Shown: one piece after another, positions 1 through 6,177 of the stretch
How positions within the stretch are numbered: position 1 is the first letter of the stretch
Layout: every line of letters begins with the position of its first letter
Assembly: GCA_046153015.1 (NCBI GenBank)
Contig: JBJXGF010000306.1
Coordinates: 1 to 10,897 of the forward strand
Reading direction: 5' to 3'
Origin: JBJXGF01 sp046153015
GTDB lineage: Bacteria; Actinomycetota; Acidimicrobiia; Acidimicrobiales; CAIXPF01
DNA length: 10,897 bases
Program-made: the position numbers and the translations under genes
Notes under the pieces: model-generated
The model's input: the letters and a program-made list of their open reading frames with translations, nothing else
Database searches by the model: none
What the model was told of the DNA's origin: nothing

Positions 1-159
1 CTGCTGACCGTGCGAGCGCCAGCGAGCCTGGCGGCGATGGGGTCTGGGGGCGCAGCCCCCAGCGATGCTAAGGGCGAGCGCAGCGAGCCCTGCTGACCGT
101 GCGAGCGCCAGCGAGCCGGGCGGCGATGGGGTCTGGGGGCGCAGCCCCCAGCGATGCTA
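1..159. repeat. Two tandem copies of a GC-rich interspersed repeat
   Basis: Two 70-base units at 1-70 and 90-159 differ at one visible position and are separated by 19 bases (period 89). Each has a GAGCG-CCAGCGAGCC arm, an ATGGGGTCT stretch and the hairpin GGGGGC-GCA-GCCCCC. The window begins inside or at the edge of this array, so more copies may lie to the left. The CTA at 157-159, complement of the sufU stop TAG, is the last triplet of the second unit. The array sits just after the end of the suf genes (read on the minus strand), so a terminator or 3'-end-protection role is a reasonable inference. The same family recurs at 2773-2860, 5693-5898 and 7201-7370. Confidence 0.9.
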
Positions 160-636
160 CGGCGCGCCGACTTCGGCCTGCGCCTCGTCGAGCGCCTGGT
201 TGAGCGCGTTCCAGGCCAGCGTGGCGCACTTGATGCGGGCGGGGAACTTCACCACACCCTTCAACGCCTCGAGGTCGCCGAGGCGCACCTCGCCGAGGTG
301 GTCGTGGTCGGCGTCGGGGTCGCCCTCGTGCTCGTGAATCGACATCATGGCCTTGAAGGCGTGGGTGAGCCGGCGGATCTCTTCGACCGATTTGCCCTTC
401 ACCGCCGCCGCCATCATCGACGCGGAGGACTGGCTGATCGAGCAGCCCGCTCCGGTGAAGCGCACGTCGGTCAGCGTGTCGCCGTCGACCGCGGCGTAGA
501 GCACGACCTCGTCGCCGCAGAGCGGGTTCAGCCCCTCCACCCGATGCGCCGGCGGTGCGGGCAGCTCACCGCGGTTGCGCGGGCTCTTGTAGTGGTCGAG
601 GATGATCTCGCGGTAGAGGTCTTCCAGCCCTGGCAT
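157..636 (-). CDS. sufU: SufU-type Fe-S scaffold / zinc-dependent sulfur-transfer protein
   Basis: A 159-residue protein of the IscU/SufU (NifU N-terminal) family. It takes persulfide sulfur from SufS and passes it to the SUF Fe-S assembly machinery in the cytoplasm; in Bacillus SufU is a zinc protein working as a sulfur shuttle. The three conserved cysteines are present: C40 in NPLCGD (with D42), C65 in GAGCSIS and C137 in KCATLAW. Between the second and third cysteines lies an insert rich in His and Asp (about residues 100-117), consistent with SufU rather than IscU, which lacks such an insert. It starts with ATG 18 bases after the sufS stop and closes the sufC-sufS-sufU unit. Its stop codon coincides with the edge of a GC-rich repeat. 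Confidence 0.95.
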   Translation of the reverse strand: MPGLEDLYREIILDHYKSPRNRGELPAPPAHRVEGLNPLCGDEVVLYAAVDGDTLTDVRFTGAGCSISQSSASMMAAAVKGKSVEEIRRLTHAFKAMMSIHEHEGDPDADHDHLGEVRLGDLEALKGVVKFPARIKCATLAWNALNQALDEAQAEVGAP

Positions 637-654
637 GGCCGTTGGTGCTCCCGG

Positions 655-1920
655 TCAGTCGGCGAAGTACTTGTCGATCTGGGCGATGGCGTCGGCCAGC
701 GCATCGACGTCGGCCTCGTCGTTGTAGAGGTAGAGCGAGGCCCGCGCCAGCGACACCGCGCCGAGCACCCGCAGCAGCGGCTTTGCGCAGTGGTGGCCGG
801 CGCGGACGCAGATGCCTTCCCCGTCGAGCACCTGGCTGACGTCGTGGGCGTGCACGTCCTTGTACTGGAACGCCAGCACGCCGCCGCGCATGCCCGGCTC
901 GGAAGGGCCGTACACGGTGAGGTCGTCTCCGTAGCGGGTGTGCAGGGTCCGCAGCGCATAGCCGGTGAGCGCCACCTCGTGGGCCCGCACCGCCTCCATG
1001 CCCAGCGCCGAGAGGTAGTCGCAGGCGGCCCCGAAGCCGATCGCCTCGGCGATGGGCGGCGTGCCGGCCTCGAACTTCTGGGGCACCGCCGCCGTGGTGA
1101 AGCCCTCGAGCGTGACGTTGCCGATCATCGAGCCGCCGCCGAGGAACGGCGGCATGGCGTCGAGCAGCTCGGCCCGCCCCCACAGCGCCCCGATGCCGGT
1201 CGGGCCGCACATCTTGTGGGCCGAGAAGGCCACGAAGTCGGCGTCCCACGCCTTCACATCGGTCGGCAGGTGGGGCACGTGCTGGCAGGCGTCGACACAG
1301 ATCAGCGCGCCGGCGCGATGGGCGGCGTCGGCCAGCTCCCTCACCGGTGTGAGCGTGCCGAGCACGTTCGACATCGCGGTGACCGCCAGCAGCTTCGCCC
1401 CGTCGAGCGTGCGGTCGAGCTGGTCCAGGCCGAGCTGGTAGTCCGCCGTGATCGGCAGCCACCGGATCTCGACGCCCCGCTCGGCGGCCAGCATCTGCCA
1501 GGGGACGATGTTCGAATGGTGCTCCATGTGCGAGAGCACCACCGCGTCGCCGGCGCGGAGGTTGGCCCGGGCCCAGGTGTGGGCCACCAGGTTGATCGCC
1601 TCGGTGGCGTTGCGGGTGAAGACCACCTCGCCCGGCGCGTCGGCGCCGACGAAGCGGGCCACCTTGGCCCGTCCGGCCTCCATCGCCTGGGTGGCGAGGT
1701 CGGCGATGCGGTACGCGCCGCGGTGCACGTTGGCGTTGATCGTCTCGTAGTACTCGGTCATCGCGTCGAGCACCGAGCGCGGCTTCTGCGAGGTGGCCGC
1801 CGAGTCGAGGTACACGATGGGCCGGCCGTGCGCAGTCTGGGCCAGCAGCGGGAAGTCGGCCTTCACCGCAGCGACGTCGAGGCTGCGGGGGGCGGTGGGC
1901 GGGGCGGGGGTGGCGGTCAT
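655..1920 (-). CDS. sufS: SufS-type cysteine desulfurase
   Basis: A 421-residue PLP-dependent class II (SufS/CsdA) cysteine desulfurase that converts L-cysteine to L-alanine and leaves a persulfide on the enzyme for SufU. The PLP lysine is K236 in FSAHKMCGPTGIG, and the catalytic cysteine is C378 in RAGHHCAKP; the short loop around that Cys is typical of SufS. LDSAATSQKP near the N terminus and the TEAINLVAH segment are family hallmarks, and the length is normal. The first roughly 15 residues are Ala/Pro/Thr-rich and may be disordered. Its ATG overlaps the sufC TGA by four bases (ATGA), so the two are likely translationally coupled. A 603-codon open frame on the opposite strand is a high-GC shadow of this gene. 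Confidence 0.97.
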   Translation of the reverse strand: MTATPAPPTAPRSLDVAAVKADFPLLAQTAHGRPIVYLDSAATSQKPRSVLDAMTEYYETINANVHRGAYRIADLATQAMEAGRAKVARFVGADAPGEVVFTRNATEAINLVAHTWARANLRAGDAVVLSHMEHHSNIVPWQMLAAERGVEIRWLPITADYQLGLDQLDRTLDGAKLLAVTAMSNVLGTLTPVRELADAAHRAGALICVDACQHVPHLPTDVKAWDADFVAFSAHKMCGPTGIGALWGRAELLDAMPPFLGGGSMIGNVTLEGFTTAAVPQKFEAGTPPIAEAIGFGAACDYLSALGMEAVRAHEVALTGYALRTLHTRYGDDLTVYGPSEPGMRGGVLAFQYKDVHAHDVSQVLDGEGICVRAGHHCAKPLLRVLGAVSLARASLYLYNDEADVDALADAIAQIDKYFAD

Positions 1921-2711
1921 CGGGACCGGTCCTCTGGTTGGGGGGCGGAGGTCCAGGCCTCGTAGCCGGTGCGTTCGAGGCGCTCGGCCAGCTCGGGCCC
2001 GCCCGATTCGACGATGCGGCCGCCCACGAGGATGTGCACCTGGTCGGGCGCCAGGTGCTTCAACAGGCGTTGGTAGTGGGTGATCACGAGGCAGCCGAGG
2101 CCGGGCCGGTCGCGCCGGACCTCCTGCACGCCCTTGGCCACCACCGACAAGGCGTCGACGTCGAGACCCGAGTCGGTCTCGTCGAGCACGGCGAAGTCGG
2201 GTTCGAGCATGGCCATCTGCAGCACCTCGTTACGCTTCTTCTCGCCGCCGGAGAAGCCCTCGTTGAGGTAGCGCTCGAGGAACACCGGGTCCATCTCCAG
2301 GCGCTCCATCCACTCCATCACCGTGAGGCGGATCTCGAGCACCGAGAGGTCGATGCCCTTGCGGGCCGAGAGCGACTGACGCAGGAAGTTGAGCACCGAC
2401 ACGCCCTGGATGGCCTGCGGGTACTGGAAGGCGAGGAACATGCCGGCCTTGCCCCGCACGTCGGGCCCCCAGTCGGTCACGTCGTCCCCCTTGAACCGCA
2501 GGCGGCCGCGGGTGACCGTGTACTCCGGGCTGCCGAGCAGCGCCGACGCCAGCGTCGACTTGCCCGAGCCGTTCGGACCCATCAACGCATGGAGCTCGCC
2601 GGCGCCCACCGTGAGGTTCACGCCGCGCAGAATGTCGGCCCCGCCGACGGTGGGGGCGACGTGGAGGTCCTCGATTTCGAACAGGGGGGCCGTCTCGGGC
2701 AGCTGGGCCAT
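1917..2711 (-). CDS. sufC: SufC, Fe-S assembly ABC-type ATPase
   Basis: A 264-residue soluble ABC ATPase that drives the SufBCD scaffold complex. Walker A is GPNGSGKST (K51), the Q-loop is in AFQYPQ (Q97), the signature FSGGEKKR lies at 154-161, Walker B with its catalytic acid is VLDETDSGLD (D178-E179), and the H-loop His is H213 in VITHYQ. The FSGGEKKRNE and DETDSGLD wording is diagnostic of SufC among ABC proteins. It is the first gene of the unit. In many actinobacteria sufB and sufD lie immediately upstream, but here the upstream sequence is a promoter-like region and a repeat, so SufB and SufD must be encoded elsewhere. ATG 2711 lies 7 bases after a TAGACT box, suggesting a leaderless message. 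Confidence 0.97.
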   Translation of the reverse strand: MAQLPETAPLFEIEDLHVAPTVGGADILRGVNLTVGAGELHALMGPNGSGKSTLASALLGSPEYTVTRGRLRFKGDDVTDWGPDVRGKAGMFLAFQYPQAIQGVSVLNFLRQSLSARKGIDLSVLEIRLTVMEWMERLEMDPVFLERYLNEGFSGGEKKRNEVLQMAMLEPDFAVLDETDSGLDVDALSVVAKGVQEVRRDRPGLGCLVITHYQRLLKHLAPDQVHILVGGRIVESGGPELAERLERTGYEAWTSAPQPEDRSR

Positions 2712-2718
2712 GGGCTCC

Positions 2719-2748
2719 AGTCTATTTGCACTACCGCCATAGTGTAAA
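2719..2748 (-). promoter_or_regulatory. sufC promoter with embedded inverted-repeat operator
   Basis: Read on the minus strand, TTTACA (2748-2743) and TAGACT (2724-2719) are separated by 18 bases, a good -35/-10 pair, and the ATG of sufC follows 7 bases later, so transcription should start at or next to the ATG. An inverted repeat, TTTACACTA then six bases then TAGTGCAAA (2748-2725; 8 of 9 positions paired), covers the -35 and fills the whole spacer. That is where a repressor would exclude RNA polymerase. By analogy with SufR, the Fe-S-sensing repressor of suf operons in actinobacteria and cyanobacteria, this is a candidate iron-sulfur-responsive operator. The regulator gene is not in the window, so its identity is inference. 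Confidence 0.7.
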
Positions 2749-2772
2749 CGTCTCGAGCCGCCGGCTCAGCCG

Positions 2773-2860
2773 GCTTATCCCGGGGGCTGCGCCCCCGGAC
2801 CCCATCCCACGGCCGGCTCGCTGGCGCTCGCACGGCCGTGCGGCCTCGCTGCGCTCAGCC
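2773..2860 (-). repeat. GC-rich interspersed repeat, single copy
   Basis: On the minus strand this reads as a GGCTGAGCGCAGCGAGGCC arm, a GTGCGAGCGCCAGCGAGCC arm, ATGGGGTC, then the hairpin GGGGGC-GCA-GCCCCC. It is closely similar over about 85 bases to the units at 5693-5868. Its first arm contains the TGA stop of the small gene ending at 2855. It lies between that gene and the sufC promoter, where it would separate two same-strand transcription units as a terminator. Confidence 0.85.
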
Positions 2861-3265
2861 GGCGTCGCGGAGGTCTTCTTTCCAGGTGCGGAACCGCGTG
2901 TGGCGGACCCCGCTCGGCCCCTCGCCCTCCCCCGCGCCGTCGGGGTGGAGGCGGAAGCGGTGCTGGCGGGAGAGGTCCTCGGCGTCGATGGCCAGGTAGC
3001 AGGCGTCGGCCTTCGCCGCCGGGCCGGCCCGCCACAGCAGCCAACGGCCGATGCGGCGCTTGTAGGTGGTGGCGGGCGGCGGCTCGCCCAGCCCGGAGGC
3101 CAACGCCAGCAGCTCCGCCGGCGCCTCCACCCACGCCTCGGCGGGGATGTTGCGATCCCGGATCGGCGTGGGCGGCAGCGCCGCGGTGTGCACGGGCGTG
3201 GGGTCGAGCGGGCGCTCGTCGGCGGGCAGCGCGGGGCCCGGCCCCGAACCATCGGTCACGCTCAC
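2855..3265 (-). CDS. Conserved-looking small protein of unknown function
   Basis: A 136-residue protein starting at GTG 3265, overlapping the TGA of the metallo-hydrolase gene by four bases (GTGA). I chose this start because of the overlap and because the open frame further upstream, to 3916, runs antisense-like through the hydrolase in another frame. The N-terminal third is Pro/Ala-rich with RDRNIPAEAWVEAPAELLALASGL; the C-terminal half is compact and charged, with TYKRRIGRWLLWRAGP, ADACYLAIDAEDL, HRFRLHPDG and a final HTRFRTWKEDLRDAG. No signal peptide or membrane segment is seen. I do not recognise a characterised family. Coupling to the hydrolase suggests co-expression. Its stop codon lies in the first arm of the GC-rich repeat. 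Confidence 0.8.
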   Translation of the reverse strand: MSVTDGSGPGPALPADERPLDPTPVHTAALPPTPIRDRNIPAEAWVEAPAELLALASGLGEPPPATTYKRRIGRWLLWRAGPAAKADACYLAIDAEDLSRQHRFRLHPDGAGEGEGPSGVRHTRFRTWKEDLRDAG

Positions 3266-3888
3266 CAGCCCCGGTCGACCCACTCCTGCAAGTGCGGCAT
3301 CTCCCGGCCGAGCGTGGTGTCCTTGCCGTGGCCGGGCAGCACGAGCGTGGTCGGGTCGAGCTTGGAGAAGATCCGGTTGTCGATCGAGCGGATGATCGTG
3401 TCGAAGTCGCCCAGCTTGTGGGCGGTGGCGCCGGGCCCGCCGGGGAAGAGCGTGTCGCCGGTGAACACCACCGGCGAGCCCTCCACCAGGAAGCACATCG
3501 AGCCCGGCGTGTGGCCGGGCGTGGCGATCGTGTGGAGGCGGATGCGGCCCACCTCGATCACCGACTCGTCCTCGAGGAGGTAGTCGTAGGAGGGCAGCAT
3601 CCCGGCGTCGGCGGCGGTGACGCCCACCTGGTAGCCGGCGTCGCGCACGGCGGGCACGGCCTGGATGTGGTCCCAGTGGCCGTGGGTCTCGAGCACCGTG
3701 CGCACCCCGAGGGCCTGGCACAGCTCGAGCAGGCGGTCGTGCTCGTTGGCCGCGTCGAGCAGCACCGCGTCGCCGGTCTGCTTGCACCGCAGCACGAAGA
3801 CGTTGTTCTCGTACGGGCCCACCACCACCTTGTGGACCTCGGCCTGGGCGTCCTCGAAATGCAGCGTGGTGACCGGTCGGATCGGCAT
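3262..3888 (-). CDS. Metallo-beta-lactamase-fold hydrolase (glyoxalase II-like)
   Basis: A 208-residue cytoplasmic MBL-fold protein. The metal-binding motif THGHWDH (HxHxDH), the second-shell ATPGHTPGS, the bridging-Asp motif TGDTLFPGG and the C-terminal LPGHG are all present in order, so two metal ions should be bound. The order and spacing resemble glyoxalase II/thioesterase-like hydrolases, which act on thioesters such as S-lactoyl conjugates of low-molecular-weight thiols; in actinobacteria the thiol could be mycothiol, but the substrate cannot be read from sequence. It begins with ATG 3888 preceded by GAAAGG eight bases upstream. It is the first gene of a two-gene unit with the overlapping 136-residue protein and is divergent from the acyl-CoA dehydrogenase gene. 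Confidence 0.92.
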   Translation of the reverse strand: MPIRPVTTLHFEDAQAEVHKVVVGPYENNVFVLRCKQTGDAVLLDAANEHDRLLELCQALGVRTVLETHGHWDHIQAVPAVRDAGYQVGVTAADAGMLPSYDYLLEDESVIEVGRIRLHTIATPGHTPGSMCFLVEGSPVVFTGDTLFPGGPGATAHKLGDFDTIIRSIDNRIFSKLDPTTLVLPGHGKDTTLGREMPHLQEWVDRGW

Positions 3889-4044
3889 GGCGTTCGCCTT
3901 TCGGGGAGCGGCGCACCCAAGTGGTCCGCCGGATCAGGATCTACTAGACAGTGCCTCGGCGCCCGGCCGGCACGAGAGGCCGAGCAGTGGGCGCCTCGCC
4001 ATTCTGTACCTACTTGCCGCGGTGCGCCTGAAGGGGGCTCGAAG
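3889..4044. promoter_or_regulatory. Divergent intergenic region
   Basis: These 156 bases separate the start codons of the metallo-hydrolase (leftward) and the acyl-CoA dehydrogenase (rightward) and so must hold both promoters. Ribosome-binding sites are visible at both ends: GAAAGG for the leftward gene and AAGGGGG (4031-4037) seven bases before GTG 4045. A local AT-rich patch around 3937-3951 (ATCTACTAGACAGT) is the most promoter-like part, but I could not assign a convincing -35/-10 pair for either direction. Open frames that cross this region have no supporting start signal. Confidence 0.45.
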
Positions 4045-5154
4045 GTGAATTTCGCGTTCACAGAGGAGCAGGAAGAGCTCCGTCGCGTCGTCCGCCAGTT
4101 CCTCGACGACAAATCCCCCGAGGCCGAGGTCCGCCGGCTGATGGACACCACCGAGGGCTACGACCCCGCCGTGTGGTCGCAGATGGGCGAGCAGATGGGC
4201 CTCCAGGGCCTGATCGTGCCCGAGCAGTACGGCGGCTCGGGCTACAGCTACGTGGAGCTCACCGTGGTGCTCGAGGAGATGGGCCGAGCGCTGCTGTGCG
4301 CGCCGTACTTCTCGACCGTGGCGCTCGCCACCAACGCGCTGCTGCTCTGCGCCAGCGAGGACGCGAAGAAGAACCACCTGCCCGGCATCGCCGCCGGCAC
4401 GACGAAGGCCACCGTGGCCTTCACCGAGCCGAACGGCAAGTGGGACGAGTCCGGCGTCACGCTCGCCGCCGGCGCCGACGGCACGCTCACCGGCGAGAAG
4501 ATGTTCGTGCTCGACGGGCACACCGCCGACCTCGTGCTGGTGCTGGCCCGCAAGGCCGACGGCGGCCTCGGCCTGTTCGCGGTGGAGGGCGGCGCCGCCG
4601 GGCTCACCCGCACGCCGCTGTCCACGATGGACCAGACCCGCAAGCAGGCCCGGCTCGAGTTCGCCGGCGTGCAGGCGGCCGAGGTGTCCAAGGCCGGGCT
4701 GGCGTGGAGCGACTTCTCCTCGGTGCTCGACCTCGCCGCGGTGGCGCTCGCCGCCGAGCAGGTCGGCGGCGCGCAACGCTGCCTCGACATGTCGGTGGAG
4801 TACGCGAAGGTCCGCGTGCAGTTCGGCCGGCCGATCGGCTCGTTCCAGGCCATCAAGCACAAGTGCGCCGACATGCTGCTCGAGGTCGAATCGGCCAAGT
4901 CCGCCGCCTACTACGCCGGCTGGTGCGCGGCCGAGATGAACGACGAGCTGCCCTCGGTGGCGTCGCTGGCCAAGGCGTACTGCTCGGAGGCGTACTTCCA
5001 CGCCTCGGCCGAGAACATCCAGATTCACGGCGGCATCGGCTTCACCTGGGAGCACCCGGCCCACCTGTACTTCAAGCGGGCCAAGTCCTCCGAGCTGCTC
5101 TTCGGCGACCCCACCTACCACCGCGAGCTGCTCGCCCAGCGCATCGGCATCTGA
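4045..5154 (+). CDS. Acyl-CoA dehydrogenase family protein
   Basis: A 369-residue flavoprotein of the acyl-CoA dehydrogenase superfamily, expected to bind FAD and act on, or partner an enzyme acting on, acyl-CoA thioesters. It has the N-terminal alpha domain opening NFAFTEEQEELRRVVRQF, GLIVPEQYGGSG, the middle beta domain with VAFTEPNGKWD, and the C-terminal domain with RVQFGRPIGSFQAIKHK and QIHGGIGFTWEHPAHLYFKRAK. GTG 4045 is chosen because AAGGGGG precedes it by seven bases and homologues begin just before the FTEEQ motif; the longer frame back to 3292 is a shadow. The usual C-terminal catalytic Glu (YEG in medium-chain enzymes) aligns with F353 in SSELLFGD, so it may use a base elsewhere or be a non-catalytic subunit, as in heteromeric FadE/ChsE enzymes. 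Confidence 0.93.
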   Translation: MNFAFTEEQEELRRVVRQFLDDKSPEAEVRRLMDTTEGYDPAVWSQMGEQMGLQGLIVPEQYGGSGYSYVELTVVLEEMGRALLCAPYFSTVALATNALLLCASEDAKKNHLPGIAAGTTKATVAFTEPNGKWDESGVTLAAGADGTLTGEKMFVLDGHTADLVLVLARKADGGLGLFAVEGGAAGLTRTPLSTMDQTRKQARLEFAGVQAAEVSKAGLAWSDFSSVLDLAAVALAAEQVGGAQRCLDMSVEYAKVRVQFGRPIGSFQAIKHKCADMLLEVESAKSAAYYAGWCAAEMNDELPSVASLAKAYCSEAYFHASAENIQIHGGIGFTWEHPAHLYFKRAKSSELLFGDPTYHRELLAQRIGI

Positions 5155-5180
5155 GCGACGGGCCGGCGCTGCCGGCCCGG

Positions 5181-5194
5181 TACGCTGGCGCCCC
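5181..5194 (+). promoter_or_regulatory. Putative -10 box for a leaderless transcript
   Basis: TACGCT (5181-5186) fits the actinobacterial TANNNT -10 consensus and ends eight bases before ATG 5195, the spacing expected for a leaderless mRNA. No purine-rich ribosome-binding site precedes this ATG. A near-identical arrangement, TACGCTGG-(C/T)-GC before CCC-ATG, occurs at 6220-6234. No clear -35 is visible, so the gene may also be read through from the dehydrogenase. Confidence 0.45.
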
Positions 5195-5698
5195 ATGGTG
5201 CTCGCGGTCGCCGCTGTCGTCGGACTGTTGGCCGTCTGCGTGGTCGCTCTCGTCGCCCTCGGCCAGGTCGCGGCGCGCCTCGAGGCCGAGCCCGCCCGCC
5301 AGGTCTTCGAAGGTGAGGAGGCCCTGGAGTTCGTGGCGGAGGCGCTGCCGGCCGAGCTGACCGCCGAGCTCAGCTACGACGACGCCCGCAGCATCATCCG
5401 CCTGCACCTCGACTGGCTGCACGCCCGTGGCGTGGCCCGCAGCGGGGGCGATCTCGCCGCGCCCGCCGGCCCGTTGGTGCTCGACGAGGAGGACGGCGTC
5501 CGCTACATCCTGCGCCGGCTCGGCTGGGCCCGCTCCGAGCTGAACGAGGCGCAGGTCCGGGCGGTGATGGCCGCGCAGCTGGCGTACTTCGAGGCCATCG
5601 GCGCCGCCGCCGAGGTGGTCGAGCCCGACCTCGACGCCGTGCTCGACGAAGCGCCGAACGGGGAAGGGGCCGGCCCCCGCGAACTCGGTCCAGGCTGA
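5195..5698 (+). CDS. Small membrane-anchored protein of unknown function
   Basis: A 167-residue protein. Residues 2-24 (VLAVAAVVGLLAVCVVALVA and following) form one hydrophobic helix at the extreme N terminus with no cleavage-site pattern, followed by RLEAEPA, so it looks like a single-pass N-anchored protein rather than a secreted one. The rest is acidic and helical: FEGEEALEFVAEALPAELTAELSYDDARSIIRLHLDWL, then VLDEEDGVRYILRRLG and LNEAQVRAVMAAQLAYFEAIGAAAEVVEPD. The tail is Gly/Pro-rich and ends inside the GC-rich repeat, whose first arm supplies the TGA stop. It follows the dehydrogenase gene by 40 bases on the same strand. I do not recognise a family. Confidence 0.8.
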   Translation: MVLAVAAVVGLLAVCVVALVALGQVAARLEAEPARQVFEGEEALEFVAEALPAELTAELSYDDARSIIRLHLDWLHARGVARSGGDLAAPAGPLVLDEEDGVRYILRRLGWARSELNEAQVRAVMAAQLAYFEAIGAAAEVVEPDLDAVLDEAPNGEGAGPRELGPG

Positions 5699-5898
5699 GC
5701 GGAGCGAGGCCGCACGCACGTGTGAGCGCAGCGAGCCGGGCGTGGATGGGGTCTGGGGGCGCAGCCCCCGGCATGAGCGAGGCTGAGCGGAGCGAGGCCT
5801 CACGCACGTGTGAGCGCAGCGAGCCGGGCGTGGATGGGGTCTGGGGGCGCAGCCCCCAGCATGAGCGAAGCTGAACAGGGTGCAGGCCGCACGCACGG
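5693..5898 (+). repeat. Two tandem GC-rich repeat units plus a degenerate third arm
   Basis: Two 88-base units, 5693-5780 and 5781-5868, are nearly identical. Each runs GGCTGAGCGGAGCGAGGCC, CACGCACG, TGTGAGCGCAGCGAGCCGG, ATGGGGTCT, the hairpin GGGGGC-GCA-GCCCCC and GCATGAGCGA. A third arm (AGCTGAACAGGGTGCAGGCC, then GCACGCACG) follows at 5869-5898 and decays. The TGA at 5696-5698 is the stop of the preceding gene. The unit is the same family as those at 1-159, 2773-2860 and 7201-7370. The two perfect hairpins in series make a plausible strong transcription terminator ahead of the RNA locus. Confidence 0.9.
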
Positions 5899-5946
5899 GC
5901 TCTGCAAGTCCTTGAAAAGAGGCTGTGCGAACGGCCGTGGATGGGT

Positions 5947-5952
5947 TAGCGT
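5947..5952 (+). promoter_or_regulatory. Putative -10 box of the structured RNA
   Basis: TAGCGT matches TANNNT and lies in a locally less GC-rich stretch after the repeats. Transcription from it would start near 5959, only about eight bases before the 16S-complementary segment. TTGAAA at 5912-5917 looks like a -35 but is 29 bases away, too far for a standard pair, so the promoter assignment is tentative. Confidence 0.4.
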
Positions 5953-5966
5953 AGGCGGTACCGAGG

Positions 5967-5985
5967 AAAGGAGGTGGTCCAGCTG
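5967..5985 (+). other. Extended complementarity to the 16S rRNA 3' end
   Basis: AAAGGAGGTGGTCCAGCTG can pair along all 19 bases with the well-known conserved bacterial 16S 3' tail (CGGCTGGATCACCTCCTTT): 17 Watson-Crick pairs and two G-U wobbles. An ordinary ribosome-binding site pairs over 4-8 bases. The complement runs past the anti-Shine-Dalgarno core towards helix 45. The 3' half (5976-5982) can alternatively pair with 6038-6044 inside the same RNA. The organism's own 16S gene is not in the window; the comparison uses the conserved bacterial consensus. Confidence 0.65.
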
Positions 5986-6177
5986 AACGGTAAACGATCT
6001 GGGACCTCGGAGGTATCTGGCCGCTAGTCGGCCCGTACTGGACCGGGTTGGCGAATTCCAGCCAGCTACCCGCGATGCTGCGGCCGGGCGTTTGGTCCCA
6101 CCCGGCGACGATGGATGCCTTCCGAACCCGGGGGGCTCAGGCGTGATCGTCGCATCGTGTCTTTCCAGTGAACGTGT

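Noticed and set aside
154..1965. A 603-codon open frame on the plus strand across sufU and sufS
   Set aside because: It is antisense to two clear suf genes with all catalytic motifs; its Arg/Val/Gly/His-rich translation is the usual high-GC shadow.
3266..3916. Upstream extension of the 136-residue protein to 3916
   Set aside because: This part reads through the metallo-hydrolase gene in another frame and gives low-complexity Arg/Gly/His sequence; the GTG at 3265 in a GTGA overlap is the better start.
3292..4044. Upstream extension of the acyl-CoA dehydrogenase to 3292
   Set aside because: It is antisense to the metallo-hydrolase; homologues start near the FTEEQ motif and a ribosome-binding site precedes GTG 4045.
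3934..5196. A 420-codon minus-strand open frame across the acyl-CoA dehydrogenase
   Set aside because: Composition is typical of an antisense shadow and the plus strand has recognisable acyl-CoA dehydrogenase motifs throughout.
5693..5898. CRISPR array
   Set aside because: Only two to three units with no unique spacers; the whole 88-base unit is repeated and recurs singly elsewhere.
5912..5952. TTGAAA/TAGCGT as a standard promoter pair
   Set aside because: The spacing is 29 bases, far from 16-19; only the -10 box is kept as a tentative feature.
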